Source of the DNA: Solenopsis invicta
Taxonomy: Eukaryota > Arthropoda > Insecta > Hymenoptera > Formicidae
Assembly: GCF_016802725.1 (NCBI RefSeq)
Contig: NC_052673.1
Location: 8,939,037-9,003,036, forward strand
Direction: 5' to 3'
DNA: 64,000 nucleotides
Shown: piece by piece, positions 1 to 11,578 of the stretch
Layout: each line of letters begins with the position of its first letter
How positions within the stretch are numbered: position 1 is the first letter of the stretch
Program-made: the position numbers and the translations under genes
The notes under the pieces: model-generated
What the model was told of the DNA's origin: nothing
Seen by the model: only the letters and a program-made list of their open reading frames with translations
The model's database searches: none

Positions 1-426
1 TGATTTTTCTAAAAATTGAATAGAAGAATAATTACGAGATGGTAACAAAAAAATGATTTAAAAATTAAACCATATTAAAAATATGCCACTAAATAAATGT
101 ATCTTATTATAAAATACATTATTAAATAAAAAATATAAATTTGTTTAAAAAAATAATTATGTGTATTAAATGATAATAAACAAAACTAGAATATTTATTT
201 CATCTTCTAAATATATGTAACAAATTTGTAAGTAAAGATAAGAATGACAATGATTATTGACTCCATATTCATATGTATTAAAATTCAATTTTTTTTTTTA
301 GAGACTTTAGTTTCCAAATAAAGGAATTAAATTCATTTATATTTAAATATAGACAGTAAAATGAAAAGCAAACAAAATGTTTTCATTAAATATGATGTTA
401 AATTAAATTGGATACGTATTATTTAG
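1..426 (+). other. Intron of OR locus 1 (5' part of gene outside window)
   Basis: AT-rich sequence with no exon-1-like or exon-2-like OR coding segment on either strand. It ends in the acceptor TTATTTAG directly before exon 3 of locus 1, so it is read as the 3' part of intron 2. Exons 1 and 2 must lie upstream of the window if the gene is complete. Confidence 0.7.
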
Positions 427-1271
427 GTTCTTCATGCATGCGGCCAGATTGATATAATGCGGCAGAAACTGAGTGAAATCACGGGGAAGAACGTCGAGCG
501 AGATGCAAATGAGAGTGTCGCGAAAATGCTAATCGTTCGCCATCAAAAGATTATCTCCTTCTCCAAGAATATTGAGACTCTCTTCTCGAACATAGCGCTA
601 TTACAATTCGTATCGAACACTTTGGTCCTCTGTTCCCTAGGATTTCTCATCGTGATCGTAAGTACACGTAAAATAACATGATTCCAAGTATATAAGATAC
701 GAATATTAAGTAAAAATTTTTAGTCCATTGGTGTCCCAGGCGGATCGGGTATGCTAGTTAAGTCCGTGTTCTTTTACATTTTAGTCAATTTGGAGGCATT
801 TATATATTGCTTTCTTGGAGAGTACCTCAGTACGAAAGTCAGTATGTAATATGACACACACATTGGAGATGATGTACCGTTTCACAATGAAAATTATTTT
901 AGAGTAAAATGATCGGCGACGCGGCTTACGAAGCGCTTTGGTACGAATTAAATCCAATTCAGAATCGAGATATCCTCTTTATAATTGTAAGATCACAGAA
1001 GTACTTGACGCTAACGATCGGAAAGGTCGCGGATCTTTCGCTGAGGCAATTTACTAACGTAAGATTTTAGTGAAGTAATAAAAGTATATAGCTAAATAGA
1101 GGCGTAGAGAATTTTGTGTTGATTGATGTTTTGGCATGGCCGAGTGATGATCTCTAGTCTAGCTTTATCGCGGCATATCGTTCGCGTATGATGGCCGTAA
1201 TCGCTTCTATCATGTTGTAGATCGTGAAAGCCTCGGCGTCATACATGTCGGTGTTACACGCGATGTATTGA
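427..1271 (+). CDS. Odorant receptor, locus 1, 5'-partial (exons 3-6)
   Basis: Exons 427-657, 724-837, 903-1058 and 1221-1271, all phase 0 with GT donors and AG acceptors. The lengths 231, 114, 156 and 51 nt equal those of the complete genes. Exon 3 starts VLHACGQIDI and ends in TM5 (LGFLIVI). Exon 4 carries VNLEAFIYCFLGEYLSTK (TM6). Exon 5 has KMIGDAAYEALWYEL and VRSQKYLTLT. Exon 6 reads KASASYMSVLHAMY, then TGA. No stop or frameshift is visible, so the preserved part looks functional. Its closest relative in the window is locus 2: exons, intron 5 and the 3' flank all match closely, which indicates a recent tandem duplication. A candidate poly(A) signal AATAAA is at 1515-1520. Family membership is near certain; ligand unknown. 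Confidence 0.93.
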
Positions 1272-1583
1272 AGCCTAAACATACTTTATGCCCCTCTTAT
1301 ATCTTCGCGTGCAAAAGGATATAGTACTTTTACTACCGCCAGCCGGTTACGTGATTAGCAATTTTCCTATTCAGAGACTCAATGGGGTTTCACATAAGAT
1401 GTATGTATAATATAAAAGTAGACGAGTAGGGATATGGTGTCTTGAAAGAATGATTTGAAACATTTTGACGAATTAATCTTGTCGGTTGATGTACTTTTCC
1501 ACAGTTGATGATAAAATAAAAGCATTAAATCGAATATTTAATTTAATTATTCAGATTTAGAAGATTATCTGTGCATGCGTGTT

Positions 1584-1643
<60 letters not shown>

Positions 1644-2776
1644 AAACTAATTAAATATATAAATATATATATACGCGTGTGCACATTAAAGGTATGTTTA
1701 AAATTATTTTTATTTTTAAACAATAAAAAATTGGAAATAAGGTTTTTATTTCTAACTTTCTTTTCTTTAAAAATGCTACATAATTGAATTAATCGCTAAA
1801 CAAAATGACAAGTGGTTTCTTATTTAATAATGTACATATCATAATTGATCATAATTGTATCATAATTTTATATCTTTTGTACATAATTTATTATACGAGT
1901 ATATATTATAAAATACGTATCAATATATTTTATTGTAGTATTAGTGGAATTACTTTATATCATACCGGAATTGATTCTCTCTTTCTCTATAACCTTCCAT
2001 CATCTTTGAAAAAAAAAGAGTCCAGTTAAAATCAGCCCTCACATTCATGATATCTATCTCCCTACTTCGATTGTGCTGAATTACAATGTTGAGTTGCACG
2101 AGGTTGAAATTTGTTAGTACCGATGTACGATGAGAAACGTTTACTTTACATTTTTAATACAAATAACGGACCCTGTCCGATCGATACGCGCACGAGGGTT
2201 ATATAGAAGTTCTTCACGGTTATCTCTGCCTGTTCTTTTTTTTTCCTTGCAACTGCGGTAATCATCGAAATGTCGGATTATTTACTCGCAGTTTCTAAGA
2301 CAAAAGAATACGACAAAAAACACAAAGGAAAACGATAGAAAAACGGTGGATAAGTATTTTGTATTGATCTAACTACTAAGATGGGAATTACTCGAGTACT
2401 GAATCCATAGAATTTTTCAGTCTCACTGAGGTCTCCCGACCGACCATATATCCACCGATGACCATTACCTGTAACTGAGTTAAAATTATCGATTATGTTG
2501 TGGTTGGAAATTTCAGCGCCCATTTTCTAACCGATGACACATAATGTCATTATGAAATGTAACGTCAGGGCAATTGTGTTTGAATTTTGATGCTAATTAA
2601 ACTCTGTGACCTCCGTCATTTACATAAAATAAATCCTGCGCTAGTAAATTGATTCCTTTTCTTGAATAATAATCTTGTTATAACACAGACGAGTGAAGAA
2701 AACCGAGTCAACTTGAAATATTAATGTTAAATCACGTTCGTGCTCTTGTGCCGTGAGACTGATTTGCTCGAGCTCA
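1272..2776. other. Intergenic region between loci 1 and 2
   Basis: Holds the 3' flank of locus 1, a (GT)28 microsatellite and AT-rich sequence. A weak TATA-like TTATATA is at 2199-2205. The two-motif upstream block seen before most other loci was not recognised here. Short open frames on both strands lack any family signature. Confidence 0.6.
1586..1641. repeat. (GT)28 microsatellite
   Basis: Uninterrupted GT dinucleotide run, 56 bp, 3' of locus 1. It creates a spurious Cys-Val repeat frame, which is not a gene. Confidence 0.98.
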
Positions 2777-4696
2777 ATGAGTAGCAGCATAGAATCGGTG
2801 AATACCGTGTGCCGTCCTGTCAAATTCGGCCTTCGCATGATCGGGGTATGGCCGAGCACGTCGTATGCAATCTTGCGCAGAGTGTTCTGCATATCTTCAA
2901 TGGCGGTGTTTCAGACCTTCCAATATCGACACTTGATTATGCATTTCGGCGAGGAGGATCTCTTGCTCCTCATGGATGTATTAAGCACAACTATGGCTTA
3001 TACACTTCTGATGATCAAGTTGATTATTTTTACGTTCAATACTCGGTAAGCTTCTCCGTCGCGAATATGCTGAATCACAAATACGACTTGCAAAATAAAT
3101 ATGTCACATCTTGTCACTCTAGATTCCAGGATGTAGATCGAAAGAAAGAACTTTCAATTTATCAAATTTCTATTAATTCAGATAAATCTCTGATTCGCGA
3201 AGTAGAAAAGTCTTCGTGTTATTGCTTGATCAATACTTTTTTTTTTTTAAATCATCCATTACAGTCTGCTGAACGAAATGATAGCGCGTGTAATTGAGGA
3301 TTGGAAACAGCGCGATGTTTGCGACAAGTACACGATGACTAGGATGGCGTACATCTCTCGTCGATTCTCTAACTTTATAATTGGCTTGTACGCGCTTTCG
3401 GTATTCCTTTACGCAACCGGTACTTTGCTGCGATACAGAAGCAGCAATCAGACTGACACGCGAGAGCTCATCCTTAAGCTGGAACTACCTTTCGAGATTA
3501 AGAGCACAACGGTATACGTAGCTGTTCTCGTTACACAATTTATTCATCTGACAAGCGCAGCGAGTATGGTCGGCGTGATGAATTCCTTGCTGATAACACT
3601 AGTAAGTTTGAGTATTTGTCGGTGTTCCTGAAAGTTGCAAAAGAGAATAATATTATGCGATACAGAGAAGAGGAGTTTACAGACTCAAATCCATTTAAGA
3701 AATAGCAAATATAACGAATGTATTAATAATAATTTGCATTGCGCTTTTGTATTGAAAAGATAAAGGTGTGCTGTTTATTGAATCAGCCGCTTTCGTTTTC
3801 GCCGGACAAAACATTAAATTGAACCGCGTGAATATCGTGACATTTAGGTTCTCCACGTGTGCGGACAGATTGACATTGTGCGGCAGAAACTGAGTGAAAT
3901 AACGCGGAAGGACGTCAAGCGGGACGTGAACGAGAGCATCGTGAAAATGTTGATTATTCGGCATCAAAGAATTATCTCCTTTTCCAAGAATATCGAGGCC
4001 TTCTTCTCGAATATCGCGCTAATACAATTCGTATCGAACACCCTGGTTATCTGTTGTCTGGGATTCCTTATCGTGATCGTAAGTACACGTAAGAAACTAC
4101 ACGACTCGTTCCAAGGATGAGATATTTGAAATTTTTAGTCCATTGGTGTCCCCGGTGGATCGTCTATGCTAATAAAGTCCGTGTTCTTTTACATTGTTAT
4201 AAGCATGGAGGCATTTATATTTTGTTTCCTCGGGGAGTATCTCAGTACGAAAGTCAGTCACTTTATGTACATATAAGAGCATAACGGGGATATGCAACGT
4301 ACATGCCTAAGATTTATCGTGTCTTTCAGAGCCAAAAGATCGGCGACGCGGTGTATGAGTCGCTTTGGTACGAGCTGGACCCGAATCAAAATCGAGACAT
4401 TCTGATCATGATCATAAGGTCGCAAAAGCACCTGACGCTCACGGTCGGAAAGGTCATGGATCTTTCCCTCAAGCAATTCGCCAGCGTAAGTTAACGCTAT
4501 AATGAAAATAACTGAGAAAAGCTTATATTTGTAGGCAAGCTGTTAACGTGAATGACGTTTCGACAGCCGAGCGACGTTCTCTAGTTGCTCCGTCGCGGCA
4601 CGACGTTCGCGTACGATGGCAGTAATTGCTTCTATCATATTGCAGATCGTGAAAGCCTCGGCGTCATACGTGTCGGTGTTACACGCGATGTATTAA
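2777..4696 (+). CDS. Odorant receptor, locus 2 (complete, 6 exons, 385 aa)
   Basis: Exons 2777-3045, 3265-3601, 3848-4078, 4139-4252, 4330-4485, 4646-4696. Intron 1 is phase 2 (CG|T rebuilds Arg); introns 2-5 are phase 0. The start ATG (MSSSIESVNTVCR) is the only ATG in frame upstream of the LRMIGVWPS motif; an upstream in-frame GTG is not credible in a eukaryote. Known family features seen: GVWP near residue 25, helices TM1-2 in exon 1, TM3-4 in exon 2, TM5 closing exon 3, FIFCFLGEYLSTK in exon 4, SLWYEL and IIRSQKHLTLT in exon 5, and KASASYVSVLHAMY at the C terminus, where family structures place pore-lining helix 7b. Expected product: ligand-tuning subunit of an Orco-dependent cation channel in olfactory neurons. 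No disabling change. AATAAA at 4978-4983. Confidence 0.95.
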
Positions 4697-5780
4697 AGCT
4701 TTAATACACCGTGCGCCGCTTATATCTTCGCGTGCAGAGGGTTATAGTACTTTTACTACCGTCAGTCGTTTACACGATTAACAATTTTCCTATTCAAAGA
4801 GGCGGAGTTTCACATCAAGTGTAAGCGTGTAGACAAGCAAGGGTACCGAAGCATCGATTTACCGAAGCATCTGTTAGCAATGGCTTTATTTAGCCTGCAG
4901 TACAGTAAGGGCAGAGCTATAAATAGATTGTTGATATTTTAGATCGATGTACTTTACCTTATCTGATAATAAAATGACCAAGATAAAAGTTTAATGAAAA
5001 AACGAAGATTAATTTAATCGACTGCCAGCGTTTCTTATATCAAAGTTAAAAATTGGTTTAAGAGATTCTTACGATGATTAAACGAAGCTACGTGAAATCA
5101 CACTTATTATGTTAACCCTAGCTCCCCACATTTATTTTTGGTCACCCCATTTAGGGGTTCGCGAAACCCTGTAACTTTGACACGCAATATCTCTGAACAG
5201 AAAGCATATTTTTTAGCTCATCATATATGAAATCGATACCCGAGTTTGATAAAGGTGATAAATGAGATCCGAATCATAAATATTTTATTCTCGAGTAATT
5301 ACAATTTTAAACAAAAATTGTGTTGTAAAAATTTGCAAAACATAAATACCTTGGATAGCTGAAGTCTTTCTCGAATTTCAATCTTAGTCTTCAAATTATA
5401 TTATTAAAAAAGTTACAGCAATGTAAAAACTCGCATAGGGTGCGTCGTACCCATGTGTGGAAGCTAGGGTTAAATGCACAGAGTAAACATTACGAAGTAC
5501 TCACCTTGATTGCAAAGGAAGATCTGCCGTTGATCTGCATCTGTCTTCGCCTGTCGTTCCGTAATAGTGTTTCTGCTTACCCCGACGTTGCTCAACTGCC
5601 CGAGCCTTCTTGCAAGCCACCTATAGCTCTAACCGTGACCTGTCTTCCCATCGCAACAAACTCCTACGTCTCAGTCTTACTCCCTCACAATTCCCCGCGT
5701 TACGTTACCTACCCAGCAGCGAAACATTTCAACTTTGCGGTGAGCAATTCGTAAAAGCTGCGCTCCACCTTTCCTTCGCC
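4697..5780. other. Intergenic region between loci 2 and 3
   Basis: Contains the 3' flank of locus 2, which resembles that of locus 1 for about 130 bp, then a TTAA-flanked short transposable element, then sequence leading into the upstream block of locus 3. The segment 5717-5760 (CAGCAGCGAAACATTTCAA...) has a counterpart before locus 4 near 10330. No gene seen. Confidence 0.6.
5112..5473. mobile_element. piggyBac-like non-autonomous element (MITE)
   Basis: A 354-bp body (5116-5469) is flanked by TTAA on both sides (5112-5115 and 5470-5473). The ends are inverted repeats: left CCCTAGCTCCCCACAT, right ATGTGTGGAAGCTAGGG, with two mismatches. TTAA target duplication plus CCCTAG ends is the hallmark of the piggyBac superfamily (established knowledge). 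There is no transposase frame inside, so it would have been mobilised in trans. It lies about 0.6 kb before the ATG of locus 3. Confidence 0.8.
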
Positions 5781-5940
5781 TGTTGCATTTTTAAAGAGGG
5801 TGTACAGTTGCATCGTGATCGAAAGTTCGGAAAGAAAGAGACCCTCCCCATCGTCCACGTTCATTATTTCTAAAATTACAGTTGCAGTTTTCTTCCTTTC
5901 TTTTTTTTGTACAATGTACGTATGGAAATATTTAATAAAT
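5781..5940 (+). promoter_or_regulatory. Conserved upstream block of locus 3
   Basis: Motif 1 variant TGTTGCATTTTTAAAGAG at 5781-5798 and motif 2 variant GAAATATTTAATAAAT ending at 5940, about 140 bp apart and 144 bp before the ATG. The same ordered pair precedes most OR loci in the window. Promoter role is inferred from position and recurrence. Confidence 0.45.
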
Positions 5941-6083
5941 TATGTTTGGTCAATGGTCGATGACACGGGTCGCGGATCGCGTTCGGCTGTCGACTCGCGA
6001 GCGAGCTTTAGTGTGAATAAAATTGCTGGACGACGAACCGTGATTGATCCGGGAAGCGTTTCCTGGCGTTGCCGAGGAGAAAC

Positions 6084-9000
6084 ATGGGGATGACCACACT
6101 CAGCCGATTGGTCAGATTCGGCCTTCACGTTTACGGTATACGGCCGTATGTTACGTCCACTGTGGTGTTCAGATTGTACTGGATCATAATGCTCAGCACG
6201 GCTCAAGTCTTTCAATACCGATACGTGGTAATGAACATTCATATGGACGACTTCTCCGAGTATATGGACGGAGTGAGCAGCGCAATGGCATCTTCTTTAC
6301 TCTACATTAAGCTCATTATCCTTTGGACCCACGAACGGTATTTACGAAATAATATGCAAATCGTGTTACTCATTATCGGCACTTGCTGAAACTGCCTGTC
6401 AAAGAAAATTAAAGGATTAATCAATTGGTACTTTCATTGACTGATTTTATCGTTATCAAATCTTAATCAAACCGGTTTGATTGAGATTTGAAAGTATACA
6501 TATAAGTGCGTATCACAAGTGGCTTATTCTTTTTGAGAGAAAAATGTTTGGTATTTATGATTATAATTGTATAGTTAAGAATTACGGATAAAAACGTCGT
6601 TTTCACAATTACTGCAGCTATAATATTAGTAATAATAACTTTGTATTTATTCTATCAACTTTGAAAAAATTTTACTGTAAATTATGATAATTTCAAATAT
6701 TGACAGCAAAATATACATGAATGTTAAAAATAAAACAATATTTTTATATAATAAATTTAATCACAATTATAGTGACTATGAATATTTTTTTTAAACATTC
6801 GCTCACTATTTACGTAATAATAATAACTAAGAGCTATAATTTAAATAATTAAAACAATTATAAATACATAGTTGACACCAAAAACAACTATAAATTATAG
6901 TTAAATTAAGATAATTGCTATTATTTTTTTTTCAATACTTTAATGAAATGTTTGCATTAAATTCATAATTAATCTAATTTCATGATAGACGAGAATGAAA
7001 CAAATTACATTAATATTAACGGTTCATCTTAATCTTCCGTAGAATATTTTCCGATCTATTGCAAATGATGTCTACGGACTGGCAAGATTACATCTCGACC
7101 CGCCATAGTTCACGCATAATGACAAACGCGGCGAATCTTGCACGTCGCACCTCGAGGTGGATTGTCGGCATGCAGGTGGCTTCCGGAACTTTCTACAGTG
7201 TCGGCGTACTCGCTAGCAATGCAAATAATCCTGAGAAATTAGAGCCGTATACGCGAGAACTTATTCTGAAAATGGAACTGCCATTTAACATTAGCACAGA
7301 ATTTATTTACACGGCAGTCCAAAGTGTTCAATTTTATCATCTGTCTTTAGTCTGCTACGGCATTACGATTGTCAATTCACTTCTCGTTACTCTGGTAAGT
7401 TTGAATTATGCGATACGACTGTTCCAAATTCAAGCAATTTATTCTTTCGGACTTTTTCAATTGGCTTTCACGTTGTATAAGATCGTTAATAAATTAAATT
7501 ATGTATATATGTTATATTACATATGTGTATGTGTGTTTATTTTAATAAGTAAATGATAATCTCAAATAAGTAAGTAAATAGTTATTCAAAATTACATGTC
7601 TTTAAATATGACTTTAAAAAGTAATTTTTTATTTTCCTGAGAGAGATCATGAAGCTATAAACCTTAGATACTTCACATCTGTGGTCAAATTGACATTCTT
7701 CGAGAATGCTTGTTAAAAGTCTTTTCAAAAAATTCGGCGGAATCAACGGACGAAATTACGATGCGATCGCTAATTGCGAAGCACCAGCGTATTATCATAT
7801 TTGCGGAGCATATAGAGACACTTTACACGTACATCGCATTAATGATGCTCTTATCAGATACGATCATTATATGCTGCTTAGGATTTATTATTGTTATCGT
7901 AAGTAACATGTCTAAAATGAGGTTCTATTACTCACGCCCTAAAAAAAAGTTAGCATAATTAAATTTTTTAATTTGATTAAATTTCTTTAGTTAAAGTATT
8001 TCTGTATTTATATAAATTAAATATATACGTAGTTAAGTTAAATATACCTCTTGAAATGTTTAAACTAAAGTTTATGCATTTTATGTATTTAAGAGTCTAA
8101 TACATAAATACTTGAAAAAAATTTAATCGAGTTGAAACATTTGATCAAATTACTTTTTTTTCTCAGTGTACAAATATTGTATATTCAATTAAAAAATGCT
8201 GATAACTAATACTAAAGATATCTAGAAGTATCGTGCATACGTGCAATCCTTATTAAATTATCGCATATATGGAAATTTCAGTCACTCGACTCGCCAAATG
8301 CCGCAGCGATTTTGGTGAAGTCCATGTTATTCTACATCTCGATGAATGTCGAAGCATTCATATACTGCTTTTCGGGCGAATATCTAAGCGCTAAGGTCAG
8401 CGTCGAAGGAAAAATGACAGTTTCATTAATTCGCGAATATCTCGAACGTATCTCGTGTTTTCTTTTTCTTTCAGAGCAAAATGATTGGAAATGCGGCGTA
8501 CGATTCTCTCTGGTATGATTTTCCAGCCAAAGAAAGTCGAACTGTACTGTTCCTCATTGTGAGATCGCAGAAAAGATTGACGATCACGAGCGGAAAAATC
8601 GTAGACCTTTCTTTGGAGCGATTTACCAGCGTAAGATTTTTTGCATTGCATTCGTTTGCACTGTCAAGAGAGTTGAAACTCAAATATTTCCAATACAGTC
8701 TTTAAAAATATTATTTTTTTTTAAAGATTCTGATTATCATTAAAGCAAAAATTTGCTGTTTTATTATATTATAATAATAACATTAAATTGAAATCAAATT
8801 TCCAGGCACACAGCATAAAACATTGCAGCGATATTGTAGCAACGTTATTGTAATATTGCTGCAACATTTTACGCTATCTAGATTTACTACTTTCTAAATT
8901 TCGTAAAGTAAAAAATTACTCAAAAAATTGCACTGGCTTAATTGTCACTCTGTAGGAGTGAATTTTTATTCTTATCAGAGTAAAAAATCACTCAAAAAAT

Positions 9001-9563
9001 TTGACTGGCTCAACTGTCATTGTTTTAGAGTGACGTTTTACTCTGTGAGATTTAGAAAATATATATTCTTACCTTTTAATAATAATCTAAAAATAATTAT
9101 CTAAACATAATTTTAAATGCAAAAATTAGTATAACGGTGTTTACATCCTATTATATTACGATATTAAGATAATTTTATTTATTATTATATCATTATGTTT
9201 ATTTTTATCAACACAATGATAATAAAAAAGCCTTCTTCGCTTGCAGCTAGATCTTAGTGCCTATATTTATTCGTGTGATTTTATATACTTCTTCGAATTC
9301 AACCAGAACATGCGCCAGAATGTATCACACGAATAAATATAGGCATTAAGATCTAGCTGCGACTAAAGAAGGCTTTTTTATCATTGTGTTGTTACGTTAT
9401 CGGTCCAAAAAACATATCTGTAGTTTATTTTTACATACAATATTTTTATATTGTATTATAATTTGTTAATATTCTTTATATTTATAACAAATCAGAAACA
9501 ATAATATTTCAGGTAGTAAAGGCATCGTTGTCGTATATATCGGTGCTATTGGCGATGTACTGA
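6084..9563 (+). CDS. Odorant receptor, locus 3 (complete, 6 exons, 385 aa)
   Basis: Exons 6084-6337, 7043-7394, 7668-7898, 8282-8395, 8475-8630, 9513-9563. Start ATG gives MGMTTLSRLVRFGLH; a second in-frame ATG is 6 nt downstream. The usual GxWP is GIRP here (Trp to Arg). The donor of exon 1 is GTATTT, weaker than usual. Exon 3 begins ILHICGQIDILRECLL and ends LGFIIVI; exon 4 has FIYCFSGEYLSAK; exon 5 has KMIGNAAYDSLWYDF and IVRSQKRLTIT; exon 6 ends KASLSYISVLLAMY, stop TGA. No frameshift. Introns 1 (705 bp) and 5 (882 bp) are long and filled with AT-rich repeats, including a hairpin element. Exon 2 is most like those of loci 2, 5 and 18. Confidence 0.94.
8812..8875. repeat. Imperfect palindrome in intron 5 of locus 3
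   Basis: Arms AGCATAAAACATTGCAGC and GCTGCAACATTTTACGCT face each other around an ATTGTAG...GTAATATT centre. Short inverted-repeat element; origin unknown. Confidence 0.6.
8908..9035. repeat. Two-copy direct repeat, about 71-bp period
   Basis: Copy one near 8908-8962 and copy two near 8979-9035 share AGTAAAAAAT(T/C)ACTCAAAAAATT, then ACTGGCT(T/C)AA and a GAGTGA end, with scattered mismatches. Located in intron 5 of locus 3. Confidence 0.65.
9209..9391. repeat. Long hairpin element in intron 5 of locus 3
   Basis: Two arms of about 70 bp, near-perfect reverse complements, separated by about 45 bp. The left arm runs CAACACAATGAT to CGTGTGAT, the right arm ATCACACG to ATCATTGTGTTG. There is no open frame inside. 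It looks like a foldback MITE. Confidence 0.8.
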
Positions 9564-10403
9564 AAATAGGTAACGTATTGGTGATGAGTGTAACAATAAC
9601 ATAAAGCAATAGTGAAAGTAGAATTTAGTAAGAAGAAAATATACGAGATTGATTCTAAATAGTACTACTATTTCATCATCCTCTTACGAGAGTTGTAAAT
9701 AATTAAAACTACTTGCTCTTCCTCTGGCTAAGAAAGGGATAATTATTAATGCGAGAGCAAAAAGTATGTAGCAAAAGTTTTTCTTGTCTGGACGAATATT
9801 CTTCACGATACTATTAAGAAGACAAAATCAACTCGTGTCTTCTTTTTCTAGAACTTTTAGTTTGCTCATCTACGGCAACAAGGCGGTGCTGAAAAACAAA
9901 CTTTCGCAATTTCGCTTTCTCTTGGCACTTCCGATCCGCATCCTCAAGTCTTGAATTACTTTTCATGGCTGTCGTGCACAAGTTCACATCTGACGTTTGC
10001 GTTTTCATGAAATTGTATTTGTTCTTCTTTACTATACAGTTTTAAATTTATTTATCCAATTTCAGAAAGAAAGTCGGACTCGATGAAGTAATGCGAAGTA
10101 GATATTACAGTAGATAACATTTAACGATGTACAATGTGACTATGAAAAAATAAGGGTCACTCAGAACCAATATTTATATTTTCTGTTTCTTTGCCAGATA
10201 TTTTGGCATGTCGTCTTTGTCGTGCCACTTCCAATTTGCGACTAGTTGCAATACGAGCTATAAGCGTCGCACAAAGCCCGTTCTGGAGAAACATACCCCC
10301 GACGATATATTTACGCTCTCCTTCTTGCAACGCACTCCCAGTAGCGAAACTTTTAAACTTCGCGTTATTGTGCGGGTCGTGAAAGCTGTACACTCTTGAG
10401 GTT
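9564..10403. other. Intergenic region between loci 3 and 4
   Basis: No OR exon or other recognisable gene. The stretch 10320-10400 (CAGTAGCGAAACTTTTAAAC, GTGAAAGCTGTACACTC) is related to the upstream region of locus 3 at 5717-5785. It is therefore the degraded 5' flank of pseudogene locus 4. Confidence 0.6.
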
Positions 10404-10420
10404 GTTGTATTTTTAAAGAA
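10404..10420 (+). promoter_or_regulatory. Upstream motif 1 of pseudogene locus 4
   Basis: TGTTGTATTTTTAAAGAA corresponds to the TGTTGCATTTTTAAAGAG of locus 3. A possible motif 2 relic, GAAATATTTTAATAAAAA, lies near 10573. Probably no longer used, because the coding body is broken. Confidence 0.35.
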
Positions 10421-10992
10421 AGCACGCAATCGCATTGTCCGTGGTCGGAAATTCAGCTTTGCGGAGAGAGAAAAATGGTACCCCCTCAACTTTTTTATGT
10501 ATCAAACTGCTATCGTCGATGAGATCGTCGCACATGATCCAAGTCCGTCAAAGTTTACGATACGTGGCGATAGAAATATTTTAATAAAAATCAGTCTTCG
10601 CGCTTGCGAAGGTATCTGGCCGTATCTACCGTCAATCATTTTATTTCGACTGTTTTGGATCGTGATGCTGGACTCAGTCTTTTCAGTATCAGTACTTGGC
10701 AATAACACTTTTACGCCGACAATTTCTCCGACTTCATGGATGGTGTGAGCAGTGCCATGGCGTATACAGTCTGTTGTTCGTTAAACTCAGTATTTTGTGG
10801 GCGAATCAACGGTAAGATATACATGACATAAATTTCAATGCGATTCTGTGTCACAGTTAGCTTATAAAATATTTTATTTGAGACCTCTATGATAAGAAAT
10901 ATTAGTTTAATTACTATGATAAAGCTGTGATATCCTTCATACAGGTTTTATCTTAAATTAAATTCACTTTATGTACAATACATGTGTGACAT

Positions 10993-11290
10993 ACACTGTA
11001 AAAAAATTTTTTCAAAATTAAAATGTAAAGTTATTAAATAGTTGTAAAATTCCATGCATTTGTAAATTTACAATATACAAAAGTAAAATTAATTTTGTAA
11101 TTTGTAATAAAGCAGATTGCAGAAGTAAATTTACAACATGTATGGAAAGTTATAGAAATGATAAGGTCAGCACGTTTTTTATGTGGAATTACATAATTTT
11201 TATAAAATTACATGATCTTTTATATTTACGGGACTAATCGTATAATTTTTACATCTATTATATGTAAATTTACTGAATTTTTTTACAGAA
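10993..11290. mobile_element. Candidate AT-rich MITE in intron 1 of locus 4
   Basis: Begins ACACTGTAAAAAAATTTTTT and ends near AATTTTTTTACAGA, which are partly inverted ends. Related edges (CACTGAGAAAAAAA type) appear near 8166 and 62894. No coding content. Boundaries and class are uncertain. Confidence 0.35.
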
Positions 11291-11334
11291 TAGTCCTAGT
11301 TCATGAATAATGTTACTTTTATATTTAATTTATT

Positions 11335-11578
11335 ACTAGTCTAATTTGTCAATAATGTTTACTTACCTGAAAGATGATTACTGATATTAAAGCACCAATG
11401 TAGATTAATTATAATCTAGGTTTAACTTACTTTTTATTTTTTTCTAGTTCTAAGAATTTTAGAAAAACATAGAAAGTAAGTTAAACCGAGATTAAAGTTA
11501 ATCTACATTGACGCACGGCCTTAATATTATTAATCTAGATCTTTCAAGTAAATAAACATTATTAACAAATTAAACTAA
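11335..11578. repeat. Long palindrome in intron 1 of locus 4
   Basis: About 110-bp arms: the left runs from TAGTCTAATTTG through AATGTAGATTAA to TTTAACTTACTTT, the right mirrors it as AAAGTAAGTTAAA, TTAATCTACATT, CAAATTAAACTA. Arms carry a few mismatches and small indels. Foldback element, no open frame. Confidence 0.75.

Noticed and set aside
1575..1787. Cys-Val repeat open frame
   Set aside because: Produced by the (GT)28 microsatellite.
2809..3297. 162-codon frame overlapping exon 1 and intron 1 of locus 2
   Set aside because: A different frame from the receptor exon; its first part is a shadow of exon 1 and the rest is intron.
5940..6242. 100-codon antisense frame over locus 3 exon 1
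   Set aside because: Shadow of the receptor exon on the opposite strand; all spliced evidence is on the + strand.
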